A stretch of 64,000 bases of DNA from AC-32 sp963766375. GTDB taxonomy: Bacteria; Actinomycetota; Thermoleophilia; Gaiellales; Gaiellaceae. The stretch spans positions 124,001 to 188,000 of the forward strand of contig CAVXZG010000013.1 of NCBI GenBank assembly GCA_963766375.1. The letters are read 5' to 3'. Below, piece after piece: positions 20,391-29,948 of this stretch (within the stretch, counting starts at the first letter, position 1; each line of letters opens with the position of its first letter). A model generated the notes under the pieces. That model was not told the DNA's origin. It worked only from the letters and a program-made list of their open reading frames with translations, and made no database searches. The translations under genes were made by a program, and so were the position numbers.

Positions 20391-21077
20391 GTGCAGGTTT
20401 GCCCAGCTTGTGGTGAGGAAAACCCTGCGAAGTTCCGTCTCTGCGGATTTTGCGGGGCCCAACTCGCGCCGGCACTGCCTCCGCAGGAGGTGCGCAAGAC
20501 AGTCACGATCGTCTTCTCCGACCTGAAAGGGTCGACGGCTCTCGGGGAGCAGCTCGATTCGGAGTCGCTGCGCGAGGTGATGACCCGCTACTTCGACGAG
20601 ATGAAAGCCGTGCTCGAGAGTCACGGCGGCACGATCGAGAAGTTCATCGGCGACGCGGTGATGGCGGTGTTCGGGCTGCCGCGAGTGCACGAGGACGATG
20701 CGCTGCGCGCCGTTCGGGCCGCCGCCGAGATGAAGGCGGCGCTCGCGCACCTGAACGAAGAGCTGGAGACGATCTACGGAGTGCGCCTCGCGAACCGCAC
20801 CGGCGTGAACACCGGCGAGGTGGTCTCCGGCGACATGACGACGGGGCAGCGACTCGTGACCGGCGACACGGTGAACGTGGCCGCGCGGCTCGAGCAGGCT
20901 GCTCCGGAGCTGGAGGTCTTGATCGGAGAGCCGACCTACCGGCTGGTCCGTGATGCGGTCGAGGTGGAGACGGTCGAGCCGTTGGAGCTGAAAGGGAAGG
21001 CCGAGCGCGTACCGGCCTACCGCCTCATCCGCGTGAAGAGCGGGACGTGGTCGCGACCGAGACGGACGGCGCGTTGA
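20391..21077 (+). CDS. Zinc ribbon plus class III nucleotide cyclase domain (N-terminal part of split STAND protein)
   Basis: 228 residues. An N-terminal zinc ribbon (CPACGEEN, LCGFCGAQ) is followed by a class III adenylate/guanylate cyclase domain. The first metal Asp is in VFSDLKGST, the second in KFIGDAVMAVFG, and the transition-state Asn/Arg are in GDTVNVAARLE. Catalysis is therefore plausible; ATP versus GTP choice is not clear. The frame ends at 21077, but the next frame opens at about 21038 as KERDVVATETDGALIGRDEE, matching the linker in the fused paralogue at 23687. This is therefore probably the first third of one gene broken by a one-base deletion near 21037. Start GTG 20391 is leaderless. 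Confidence 0.85.
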   Translation: MQVCPACGEENPAKFRLCGFCGAQLAPALPPQEVRKTVTIVFSDLKGSTALGEQLDSESLREVMTRYFDEMKAVLESHGGTIEKFIGDAVMAVFGLPRVHEDDALRAVRAAAEMKAALAHLNEELETIYGVRLANRTGVNTGEVVSGDMTTGQRLVTGDTVNVAARLEQAAPELEVLIGEPTYRLVRDAVEVETVEPLELKGKAERVPAYRLIRVKSGTWSRPRRTAR

Positions 21078-23617
21078 TCGGGCGCGACGAGGAGCTGGCG
21101 GCGCTGCGCTCCGCATTCGCGAGCGCCTCGGCCGAGGACGTGTGCCGGGTGGCGTTGGTCGTAGGTGAGCCCGGCGTCGGCAAATCCCGCCTGACCGAAG
21201 AGCTGCTGGGAGGAGTCACGAGCGAGGCGCGCGTTCTGCGCGGGCGCTGTCTTCCGTACGGGCGCGGCATCACGTTCTGGCCGCTGGTCGAGATCGTGCG
21301 AGACGCGGCGTCGCTGCGCGACACCGATGCCCCGGAGCTCGCGCGCGAGAAGCTGGCAGCACTCGTCCCCGGTACCCCCGACGTGGCGGAGCGAGTGGCG
21401 TCGGCCGTCGGCCTCTCGGATGCAGAGTTCTCGCTGGACGAGATCTACTGGGGGACGAGGAAGCTGCTGGAGCGGCTCGCCTCCGAGCGACCGCTGGTCG
21501 TTTTCGTCGATGACGTCCACTGGGCCGAGGATGCGTTCCTGGAGCTGATCGAGCATGTGGAGGGCTCTGCCGAGGCGCCGCTCTTGATCCTCTGTGCTGC
21601 ACGTCCCGAGCTCTTCGAACGACGGCCTGCTTGGCGCGAGGGGCCGGCGAGCATCCAGGTGGAGCTCGAGCCGCTTTCAGAAGCGGAGACCGGGCAGGTG
21701 ATCGAGGATCGCCTCGGCAAAGGGGGCCTGCCGGATCAGCTGCGGCAGCGAATCGTCGAGGCGGCCGAGGGTAATCCGCTCTTCGTCGAGCAACTGCTCT
21801 CGATGCTCATCGACGAGGGCCTGGTTTCCCAGGAGGAGGGAGCCTGGCAGGCAACGGCTGAGCTCGAAGAGCTCGCGATCCCTGGATCGATCCAGGCGCT
21901 GCTCGCAGCGCGGCTCGAGGTCCTGACCCCCGAAGAGCGCGCGGTCTTGGAGCCGGCGTCGGTGATCGGGGTGGAATTCGAGCAAGGGGCCGTCCAAGAG
22001 CTGGCACCGGATGGACTGCACGACCGCATCGATCCGGTTCTGGAGGGCCTCGTCGAGAAGCGGCTGATCCGGGAGATGCCCGTGGAGCTCGACGGGCAGC
22101 CCCGGCGCTACCGCTTCCACCACGTTCTCATCCGAGACACCGCCTACCAGGGCCTGCTCAAGCGCACGAGGGCGAAGCTTCACGAGCGCTTCGTCGACTG
22201 GGCCGATCAGGTCAACCGCGACCGCGACCGCGAGCTCGAGTACGAGGAGGTGCTCGGCTATCACCTGGAGCAGACCTACAACTACCTCGACGAGCTCGGG
22301 CCGCTCGACGAGCATGGGCGCGAGATCGGCGCCCGAGGCTCCGCTCGCCTCGGCTCGGCCGGACGGCGCGCCTTCGCCCGTGGCGACATGAGTGCGTCCG
22401 CGAACCTGCTCCGCCGAGCGACAGCTCTGCTACCCGAGCGGGAGCCGGCGCGGCTGGAGCTGCTTCCCGATTTGAGCGAGGCGATGATGGAGGTGGGCGA
22501 GTTCGCGTGGGCGGAGGTCTACCTCGATGAGGCGTTGGTCACCGCCAAGGAGATCGGCGACGAGCGACTGCACGCCGACGCGGTTCTCACCCGATTGTTC
22601 GTCCGTCACCACGCGGCGGACGATCTCCGTGCCTGGAGCAGGGAGGTCGAGGTGGAGAGCGCTCGGCTGATCCCGATGCTCGAGGCGCGAAAGGCGGATG
22701 CGGAGCTTGCCAAGGCGTGGCGGATCGTCGCGGCGGTGCACGCGACCGTCTGCCGCTGGGAGGACACGGCCATCGCGCAGAAGCGTGCGATCGAACACGC
22801 GCGTGCAGCCGGGCTCAGGCGCCAGGAGGCCCGCACCACAGCCGCCTACACGCTTTCGCTTTCGGAGGGCCCAACACCCGTTCCGGAGGGGATCGAGCTC
22901 TGCCGGGAGATCATCGCTCGGGGGTTCGCCGACCGGCAGGCCGAGGCCGTGGCGCTCTGCTCGCTTGCGTCGTTACTTGCTCTGAACGGCGACTTCGAAG
23001 AGGCGCGCGAGCTCTATCGCCGAGCCCGCCATCTTCGAGAAGACCTCGGCGCAACCGTGCTCGCCGCCTCCACCTCGCTGACGTCCGGACGGGTCGAGCT
23101 CCTCGCCGGGGACGCCGCAGCAGCCGAGGCCGACCTGCGGCGGGACGACGCGACCCTCGCCGCGCTCGGCGAGCGCTACCTTCGGCCGGTCGTGTTGGCA
23201 ACGCTTGCCCAGGCGGTCTACGTCCAGGACGAGCACCTGGAGGCCGACGAGCTCGCGGTGACCGCGAGCCAGCTCGCAGCCGAAGACGATGTCGAGGCCC
23301 AGGCGCTCTGGCGTTTGGTGCGGGCAAAGGTGCTCTCGCAGCGGGGTGACCGTCCCGAGGCCGAGCGACTGGCACGGGAGGCAGTCCTTGCGCTCGGCGA
23401 CTCCGACGCACCGCTGATCCGGGTTGAAACGTTGGTCGATCTCGCCGAGGTCCTGAGGGAAGATCAGCCGGTGGAGGCTCGGGCTGCTCTTCACCACGCC
23501 CTCGAGCTGTGCCGGCTGAAGCACATGACGGTGCCGACAGCCCGCGTAGAGGCGTTGCTCGGCGCTCTTGCCAAAGACGCGGAGCCGACCCCGCCCACCG
23601 CGCTGACCGGCAGCTAG
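21047..23617 (+). CDS. STAND-type AAA ATPase with TPR repeats (C-terminal part of split cyclase protein)
   Basis: 856 residues in frame. Walker A GEPGVGKSRL and Walker B LVVFVDDVHWAED with following GNPLFVEQLL define a STAND/AAA_16 NTPase (about 10-330). A winged-helix-like linker (HHVLIRDTAYQGLLKRTRAKLHERF) follows, then long helical TPR-like repeats to the end (for example LCSLASLLALNGDFEEARELY, 21 residues from about 640). In related proteins this layout is a signal-responsive switch in which ligand release and ATP binding drive oligomerisation. It overlaps the cyclase frame by 31 bases and most likely forms one protein of about 1,080 residues with it. A fused paralogue begins 70 bases after its stop. 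The trigger and partner are unknown. Confidence 0.85.
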   Translation: MVATETDGALIGRDEELAALRSAFASASAEDVCRVALVVGEPGVGKSRLTEELLGGVTSEARVLRGRCLPYGRGITFWPLVEIVRDAASLRDTDAPELAREKLAALVPGTPDVAERVASAVGLSDAEFSLDEIYWGTRKLLERLASERPLVVFVDDVHWAEDAFLELIEHVEGSAEAPLLILCAARPELFERRPAWREGPASIQVELEPLSEAETGQVIEDRLGKGGLPDQLRQRIVEAAEGNPLFVEQLLSMLIDEGLVSQEEGAWQATAELEELAIPGSIQALLAARLEVLTPEERAVLEPASVIGVEFEQGAVQELAPDGLHDRIDPVLEGLVEKRLIREMPVELDGQPRRYRFHHVLIRDTAYQGLLKRTRAKLHERFVDWADQVNRDRDRELEYEEVLGYHLEQTYNYLDELGPLDEHGREIGARGSARLGSAGRRAFARGDMSASANLLRRATALLPEREPARLELLPDLSEAMMEVGEFAWAEVYLDEALVTAKEIGDERLHADAVLTRLFVRHHAADDLRAWSREVEVESARLIPMLEARKADAELAKAWRIVAAVHATVCRWEDTAIAQKRAIEHARAAGLRRQEARTTAAYTLSLSEGPTPVPEGIELCREIIARGFADRQAEAVALCSLASLLALNGDFEEARELYRRARHLREDLGATVLAASTSLTSGRVELLAGDAAAAEADLRRDDATLAALGERYLRPVVLATLAQAVYVQDEHLEADELAVTASQLAAEDDVEAQALWRLVRAKVLSQRGDRPEAERLAREAVLALGDSDAPLIRVETLVDLAEVLREDQPVEARAALHHALELCRLKHMTVPTARVEALLGALAKDAEPTPPTALTGS

Positions 23618-23673
23618 CGCAGCCTGGTCAGCCCGCCGGCCCCTCGCCGGCTGAATTTCCCCTGCACTAGGCC

Positions 23674-23679
23674 TACACT
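23674..23679 (+). promoter_or_regulatory. Leaderless -10 box TACACT of cyclase gene 2
   Basis: TACACT ends 7 bases before GTG 23687, identical in sequence and spacing to the box of the first cyclase gene. Confidence 0.55.
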
Positions 23680-23686
23680 CGACGGT

Positions 23687-26600
23687 GTGATCGTTTGCCC
23701 TAGCTGCGGGAAGGAGAACCCCGAGGAGGCGCGGTTCTGCCTCGCCTGCGGATCGCCGGTCGCGGAAGCTCCCGCGCCGCCCGCCCCCGCGGGACCGAGC
23801 GAGGAGCGCAAGCTCGTTACGGTTCTCTTCGTCGACGTCGTCGGCTCGACCGCCCGTGCCGAGCAGCTCGACCCCGAGGACGTGAAGTCGATGCTGGCGC
23901 CGTACCATGCCCGCGCCGGGGCCGAGCTCGAGCGCTTCGGAGGCCGGGTCGAGAAGTTCGTCGGCGACGCCGTGCTCGCGATCTTCGGGGCGCCCATCGC
24001 CTACGAGGACGATCCCGAGCGCGCCGTGCGTGCGGCGCTGGCGATCAAAGAGGGCGTCGCCGACCTCAACGCGCAGGATGCGTGGCTCGACCTCCACATC
24101 CGGATCGGGGTCCATACGGGCGAGGCGCTCGTGATGCTCGACGCCAGACCGGACCAGGGCGAGTGGACCGCAGCCGGCGACGTGATGAACACGGCGGCGC
24201 GCCTCCAGAGCTCCGCGCCGACCGACGGGATCCTCGTCGGCCAGGAGACCTACAACGCCACGCGTGGAGTGATCGAGTACCGAGATCACGAGCCGATCGC
24301 AGCGAAGGGCAAGGCGGACCCGGTCCAGGTCTGGGAGGTCGTCGGCGTACTGGAGGGGCGCAACGTCGCAGCCGCCGCGGCGCCTCTGGTCGGTCGCGAG
24401 CGCGAGCTCGAGCAGATCTGGGGAGTCTGGGAGCGGATCGAACAGGCTCGCCGCCCGGGACTCGCCGCGGTCGTCGGCGGGCCCGGAATCGGCAAGAGCC
24501 GGCTCATCGCCGAGACCGCCGCTCGCCTGGAGGAGCGCTGCGACGTCTTCTGGGGACGGTGCCTCTCCTACGGCGAGGGCATCACCTACTGGCCGATCGT
24601 CGAGATCTTGAAGCAGGCCGCCAGGATCACCCACGACGACGACGAGACCGCGACCTCGGCCAAGCTCGGCGAGCTCCTGAGCGGCCTCGCGACGGAAGAT
24701 CGTGACGAGCTGCGGACGATGGCGGCCGCGCTTGCGAACCTGATCGGGGTCGCGACGACCCCGGAGGGAACCTACTCGGCGGAGGAGATCGGCCAGGCGG
24801 AGCTCCACTGGGGCATCAGGCGCGTGCTGGAGCTGGTCGCAGCCCGGCGGCCGCTGGTCCTCGTGCTCGAGGACCTTCACTGGGCGGAGCCGACGCTGAT
24901 CGAGCTGGTAGCGGCCCTGCTCGAGGGCGGCGAGGGGTCGCCGATGCTGTTGCTCTGCTCGGCCCGCCCCGAGGCGTCCGAGACGTGGCCGGCGTTCTTC
25001 GCCGACGGCGAAAACCGAAGTACGGTCGAGCTCGAGGCGCTCGGCGCCGGTGCCAGCGAGGCGCTGCTCGCCGAGCTGCTGCGCGAGAAGGGCCTTCCTC
25101 CCGAGGTGGCCGCGCGCGTGCTCGAGAACGCGGGCGGCAACCCGCTCTTCATCGAGGAGACGGTCAGCATGCTCGAGCGACGCTGGCGCGCTCGGCGACG
25201 GCGACGCCGGGTCGCTCCCCGTGCCGACCAGTCTCCAGGCGCTAATCGGATCGCGCCTCGACCAGCTGACTCCCAGCGGCAAGAGCGTCGCGCAACAGGC
25301 GTCCGTGATCGGGACGGTTTTCTGGCCGGGCGCAGTCGCCCACCTCGGCGCCAACGGCGCCCTCGCTCCCGGCCTCTCCGAGCTCGAGCGTCGCGACCTG
25401 GTTCGTGCGAACCGAAGCTCGACCGTGGCCGGTGAGGACGAGTACGCCTTCAAGCACGTCCTGATCCGCGACGTCGCCTATGGGCGCGTGACGAAGGGCG
25501 AGCGCGCGCGTCTGCATGCCCGCTTCGCCACCTGGACGCAGGGACTGCCGGGCGGCGAGGACGAGCTCGTCGAGATCGTCGCCTACCACCTCGAGCAGGC
25601 CTGCCTCTTCGCCCGTGCCGTCGCGCATCCACCTGAGCCGCCGCCGATCGCCGACGCGGTCGAGGCGCTCATCCGGGCAGCCGAGAAGTCGGAGCGGCGC
25701 GAGGGTCACCGCGAAGCCGAGCGTTTCTACTCTCGCGCCCTCGATGTCGTGGAGGAGCCGGAACGGGAGCTCGAGCTACGGCTCAAGCACTCCAGATCGC
25801 TCACCTCGCTCGGCGAGCTGCGTCGCGCGAGCGAGCAGCTCGTGCGGCTCGCGGACGAGACGCTCGCAGCCGGTCGCATGGACCTGCGCTGCGCCGCCCT
25901 GATCGCGCTCGCGAACATCGATTCCAAGCAGGGGCGCGCGTCCGAGGGGCGCGAGCACATCGTGGAGGCGCAGTCGCTCGCCACCCGGATCGGCGATCCC
26001 GTGCTGGAGATCAGGGCGCGGTACGAGTCTGCGGATCTCCGCGCCTGGTTCGAGGGAGAGGACCGGGAAACGATCGAGGACCTCAAGAGCGGCCTGGCGA
26101 TCGCCGAGGAGCTCGACGACCTCGCGCTCCGCATCGAGGGGCACATGCGGCTCGGCTTCCTGCTCTTCAATCTCGGCAAGCTCGGAGAGTCGGAGGAGCA
26201 CCTCGAGAGCTGCGCGCGCCTGGCCCGCGACATGGGCAGCCACAGGGACGAGGCGCGGGTGACGTTCCTGCTGGCGGTGGCGAAGCACTACCGCGGTGAG
26301 CCGGCCGAGGCGCGGCGCCTCTCCCTCCAGGCGCTCGACTGGCTCGAACGCACCGCCGACAGCTACTTCCAGGTCCAGAACCTGCGGGCGCTGGCTCTGT
26401 ACGCGCTGGCCAAGGACGATTTGGAGGAAGCCGAGGAGAGGCTCAAGGCCGCGGTTCCGCTCGCCCTCGAGTCCGGGGGCTGGCTCGTCCTAGAGATCTA
26501 CCGGCTGCTGGTCGAGAGCCTCGTCCGCCAGCACCGAGTGGGGGAGGCGCGGGAGCTGGCGGAGTTTGCCGCGAGAAACGTGCCGGAGGAAGACGTGTAC

Positions 26601-26924
26601 TCCCGAGCCGCCCTGCTCCTTGCCGAAGCGAGCGTCGCCGTCGCCGACGGCGACGTGGACGCAGTCCTGGACCGGTATCCGCAGGCGCTGCTCCTACTCG
26701 AGGAGCAGCGCCTGCTGATCGATCTTGCCGAAGGCCGGATCGCCTTCGGGCGCGCGCTTAACCGCTTCGGCCGCGACGAAGAGGCAACGACGCAATTCCA
26801 CCGAGCGCACGAGATCCTTGCGCCGATGGGCGCGCGAGCGCTCGTCGAGGAGATCGAGCGGGAGTTGACTGCATTTCCGTCGCCTGCGACCGCTGCTGCA
26901 CAGCGGCCAGAGGCGACAGGATGA
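23687..26924 (+). CDS. Zinc ribbon-class III cyclase-STAND ATPase-TPR protein, one frameshift
   Basis: About 1,078 residues. Order: zinc ribbon (CPSCGKEN, CLACGSPV), cyclase domain with metal Asp residues in LFVDVVGST and KFVGDAVLAIFG and the Asn/Arg pair in MNTAARLQ, then STAND ATPase (GGPGIGKSRL Walker A, LVLVLEDLHWAEP Walker B, GNPLFIEETVSML), an HVLIRDVAYGRVTKGERARL linker and a TPR-like helical tail. One extra C near 25180 breaks the frame; without it SMLE continues DAGALGDGDAGSLPVPTSLQ. It is paralogous to the gene pair at 20391-23617 over the full length. The Walker B Asp-Asp pair of copy 1 is Glu-Asp here. The TGA is at 26922-26924, at the convergent end of the Gln/Asn-rich secreted gene. 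Possibly a cyclic-nucleotide-producing sensor; product and signal unknown. Confidence 0.88.
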
Positions 26925-29094
26925 TAGGCGGCCCCCGACGCGGGCACGTTCGCTGCGGCGACGACGAGCGACAGGCAGTCTTGCCCGTGCCGATCGGTTC
27001 GGCGCTCGTCAGGTGGAGGTTGTTCGAGCCTGTCGTGAGCACCCCCGATGGGATGGTGAACGACTCGACGTCCCAGAGCGAGTCCGTTCCGACGTCGAAC
27101 GGTGCCGCCGGCGTCGAGTCGCCCTGGAAGATGGCGGGGCCGGCCGCGACGGTGGTCCCGTTCACCATGACGTCCAGGTCGTCGAAGCCGTCTGGCCGTC
27201 GGAGACGACGAAGTCGAGGCTCGCGCTGCCGACCGGAATAGGGCACGCCCGGAATGGTCTCGTCCCAGCCCTGCGGATCGAACGTGCTCGTCGACGTTCG
27301 AGTCGTTGCCGTTGAACATGACGAAGTTGCGGTCGTTCGACGAGTTGCCGTCGTCGTAGAAGACGATCAGGGCTACGCCGTTGATGTCGGCGTCGGCCTT
27401 GGTGAAGTCGGCCAGGCTGTACGCCCCGTTGCCGGTGACCAGCGAGGTCACGTCGGCGCGGTAGGACTGGCTGTTATCGAAGGGCCAGCAGTTGCTGCTT
27501 GCGAAGCCGATGTTCGTGCCCGTGATCGGGGTGCCGGCGAAGGTCACCGCAGCGTTGGCGGTCGGGTCGGTGGAGTTGGTGGGGCCGTTCCAGAAGAGGA
27601 GCGCCTTCGTCACCGTCCCGCTGACGCCGGCAACGGTGATCGTGCCGGTGCCGTCTCCTCGCATGCCCCCATAGCCGAACTCGGCTACGTCGGTGTTGGA
27701 GACGGTGAGCGGATCTGCCGGCCCTGTCGTGCAGTCGGATCCGGTGCAGGTGATCTGAGCATTGACGTCGGAGCCGCTCTGGGTATTTGTGGTTGTGGAG
27801 TCCGTTGACCGTCGTCGTCTGCGTCGCGGTGCATGTTCCGGAGGAGCTGCAGTCGGCCTGGACGTTGTTCGTCTGGTTCTGACCCGAGTCGTTGCTCTGA
27901 GTCGAGGTCTGGTTGATGGTGAACATGTCGTCGTCATTGTTCGCCTGCTCCGAGCAGCAGCGCACCGGGCCGAACTGCGTCTGCGTAAGGGTGTATGCCG
28001 GGCGAGCGTTCGGGGTGTCGCACGTTCGCAGGAGCCGGAGGCCTGCGCGTGCTCACATGGATTCTCGGACTGAGTCGCCGTGCTCGTTCGAGAGGCCGTG
28101 GCTGAACTGGTTCACGGTTGCCTGCAAGGCCGCCGCTGGCGGAGCTCTGCGTCTGGGTGACCGGCCCGGCCGGCGTGGTCTGCGAGGCCGTCAGGTAGCT
28201 GGTCTGGGAGAACGCCGAGGTGTTCTGACCCGTGAGCGTTCTCGTACCCGATACTCTGGTTCTGCTCGATGTCGAGCAGCATGTTCGGCCCGCCGGGCGC
28301 AGCGTTCTGCTTCTGCGTGATCGCCCCCGAGCCGGACGCCTTGGACGTGATCGACTGGTCTTGCGTCAGCGGAGTTGCGCGTCGCATGCTCCGCCCGCGG
28401 GTCGCGTTCTTGACGGTGTTGCCGCCGAACTGCGAGTCCTGCTTGATCGAGATCGACTGATGAGCGTCCAGCGTGACGGTTACCGGCATCCCCTTCTTCA
28501 GGACGGCGGTGGAGCCGTCGATCGTGGTCGTCTGGAGGACGCAGGCGGTGTTGCCGTTCGCAACGGTGGAGCCGCCGGTTCGCCTTCTGGATGATCTGAG
28601 CGGTCTGAGAGGCACTCTGCGTCAGTCCGCTCGTCTTGTTCGCAGTCTGGACCACGATCGCCTCGTTGTTCTTGGTCGCGCTCGTCTGGGTGATCGAGCA
28701 CGACTGTGAGATCCCTGTGGTCTTGATGCACTTCGCCGTGTTCGTGGCGAGAGGGGCGGCTGCGGTCTGGACGACCGCGCAGCTCGAGCTCGCACACTGG
28801 AAGACGTTGCTGCCGCCGGTCGAGGCGACCTGGACGACAGGGTGAGAGGTCGAGGTGCAGGTCCAGCCCGCCCCCGGGCACGAAGACCCTGCGTAGTTCC
28901 GCAGCCCGCGCTGGATCACGACGCCTCTTCGGATTGACGTGAATCGAGCGCAGGTACTGCTTGACCGCCGCCTTCGTCGAGAGGTTGACGGCTTGCTTGG
29001 CCGGAGTTCGCGCGGCCCCTGCGCCGACAGATCCCGTCAGCACGGCAACAGCGCACAGCGCTCCGACTATTCCTAGTAGGCGCTTGAACGTCAT
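26925..29094 (-). CDS. Secreted Gln/Asn-rich protein with curlin-like repeats, many frameshifts
   Basis: A single long secreted protein of about 720 residues is recovered by crossing at least five slips. ATG 29094 is preceded by a GAGGAGG ribosome-binding site and encodes a signal peptide (MTFKRLLGIVGALCAVAVLT). The next frame (28935-28570) has Gln-spaced strands such as SCSITQTSATKNNEAIVVQ. Then follow VTLDAHQSISIKQDSQFGGN (28600-28220), a TSAFSQTSYLTASQTT segment, then TINQTSTQSNDSGQNQTNN (27965-27800). A C-terminal globular region follows (VTKALLFWNGP, QSYRADVTSLVTGNGAYS, GVALIVFYDDGNSSNDRNF, and after another slip SGVLTTGSNNLHLTSAEP). The S-x-x-x-Q-x5-N-N-x-A-x3-Q spacing resembles curli CsgA repeats. 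The 3' end is uncertain: no stop occurs before the convergent cyclase gene in the last frame. Function unknown; an extracellular fibre or adhesin is my inference. Confidence 0.6.
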
Positions 29095-29199
29095 GAACCC
29101 TCCTCTCCCCGGTAAGAAGCGGCAAGCCCCCGCCGCACGAGATCTCCACGCTAAGCGAAAGCGGCCGATGTGTCTAGGGGGCCGCTCGACTGGATCGGA

Positions 29200-29808
29200 T
29201 CAGCCCACGATAGGGGCCCACGCTGGTGCAGCCGCCCACTCCGCAAGCCGCTCGACCGCAGCGGAAAGCTCGGCGGCTTTGAGGTGGAAAGGCTCCGCAT
29301 AGGGCACCTGCTCGACCGCCGCCGCCGGGTTTTGTCCCGCCAGAGCGTCAAGGACGTAGCGGACCGGGAGGCCGTGCGCAACGACGAGAATCATCCTCTC
29401 GGGCCGCGCGAGAATCGTGCGATAGCCGCGCACGTACCGACGGACGGTCTCGGCCCGGCTGTCGCCTCCGCCTGGAGCTGCCTCCTCGGGGCCATGCGCA
29501 TGCGCCCAGGCTCGGTACTCGGTCAGCGCCCGTCCCTCGAAGTCGCCGAAGCGGATGTCGTTCAGATCCGGGAGCACGAGCCGCGGAACCTCGCGCCCCT
29601 CGAGAGCGAGGTCGGCGGTCTCCTGCGCGCGCTGGAACTCGGAGGTGACGCACAGGCCCAGGTCGTCCCTTTCGAGGAGCTGACCGAGGCGGCGAGCCTG
29701 CTCGCGCCCGGCCTCGGTGAGGGCGCAGGACGTGCCCGGATCGCCGTTCGTGCGCCCGACGAGCGAGAGCTCGCTCTCGCCGTGCCGTGCGAGAATGATC
29801 GCGTTCAC
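29200..29808 (-). CDS. Histidine phosphatase (phosphoglycerate mutase-like)
   Basis: 203 residues of the histidine phosphatase superfamily. The catalytic RHG motif is in IILARHGESELS near the N-terminus. The second catalytic His is in VVAHGLPVRYVLDAL, and TSEFQRAQETADL supplies the phosphate-binding Arg. These enzymes remove phosphate from sugars, nucleotides or proteins; a glycolytic mutase role is not implied. Start GTG 29808 was chosen because a longer frame would run into tRNA-Gly; it follows a TAGCGT-like box. The gene lies 105 bases upstream of the Gln/Asn-rich secreted gene on the same strand, but a shared transcript is uncertain. Confidence 0.88.
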   Translation of the reverse strand: MNAIILARHGESELSLVGRTNGDPGTSCALTEAGREQARRLGQLLERDDLGLCVTSEFQRAQETADLALEGREVPRLVLPDLNDIRFGDFEGRALTEYRAWAHAHGPEEAAPGGGDSRAETVRRYVRGYRTILARPERMILVVAHGLPVRYVLDALAGQNPAAAVEQVPYAEPFHLKAAELSAAVERLAEWAAAPAWAPIVG

Positions 29809-29831
29809 GGCCGGTACGCTACGGCCTCGCC

Positions 29832-29902
29832 GCGGGCGTAGCTCAATGGTAGAGCCCCAGCCTTCCAAGCTGGTTATGCGGGTTCGATCCCCGCCGCCCG
29901 CT
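29832..29902 (+). tRNA. tRNA-Gly (anticodon TCC)
   Basis: Acceptor GCGGGCG/CGCCCGC, anticodon arm CCAGC-CTTCCAA-GCTGG with anticodon TCC, T-loop TTCGATC, discriminator T, no encoded CCA. Confidence 0.95.
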
Positions 29903-29948
29903 CTCGCAGCCGGGCTAGACCGTCCGACGCCTCCGCGATCCTGGGCGG

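Noticed and set aside
22973..25453. Long open frames on the minus strand opposite the cyclase genes, and similar ones at 36969-39617 and 61102-63084.
   Set aside because: They are Arg/Ala/Pro- or Leu/Val/Asp-rich shadows of strong genes on the other strand, a usual effect of high GC; no domain or start signal supports them.
20391..26924. Avs/STAND antiphage defence system.
   Set aside because: The STAND-TPR part could suggest it, but there is no nuclease, protease or TIR effector; the cyclase-STAND layout is widespread in actinobacteria as putative sensors, and there are no defence neighbours.
29200..29868. Histidine phosphatase start at 29868.
   Set aside because: That start lies inside tRNA-Gly; GTG 29808 begins directly before the RHG strand.
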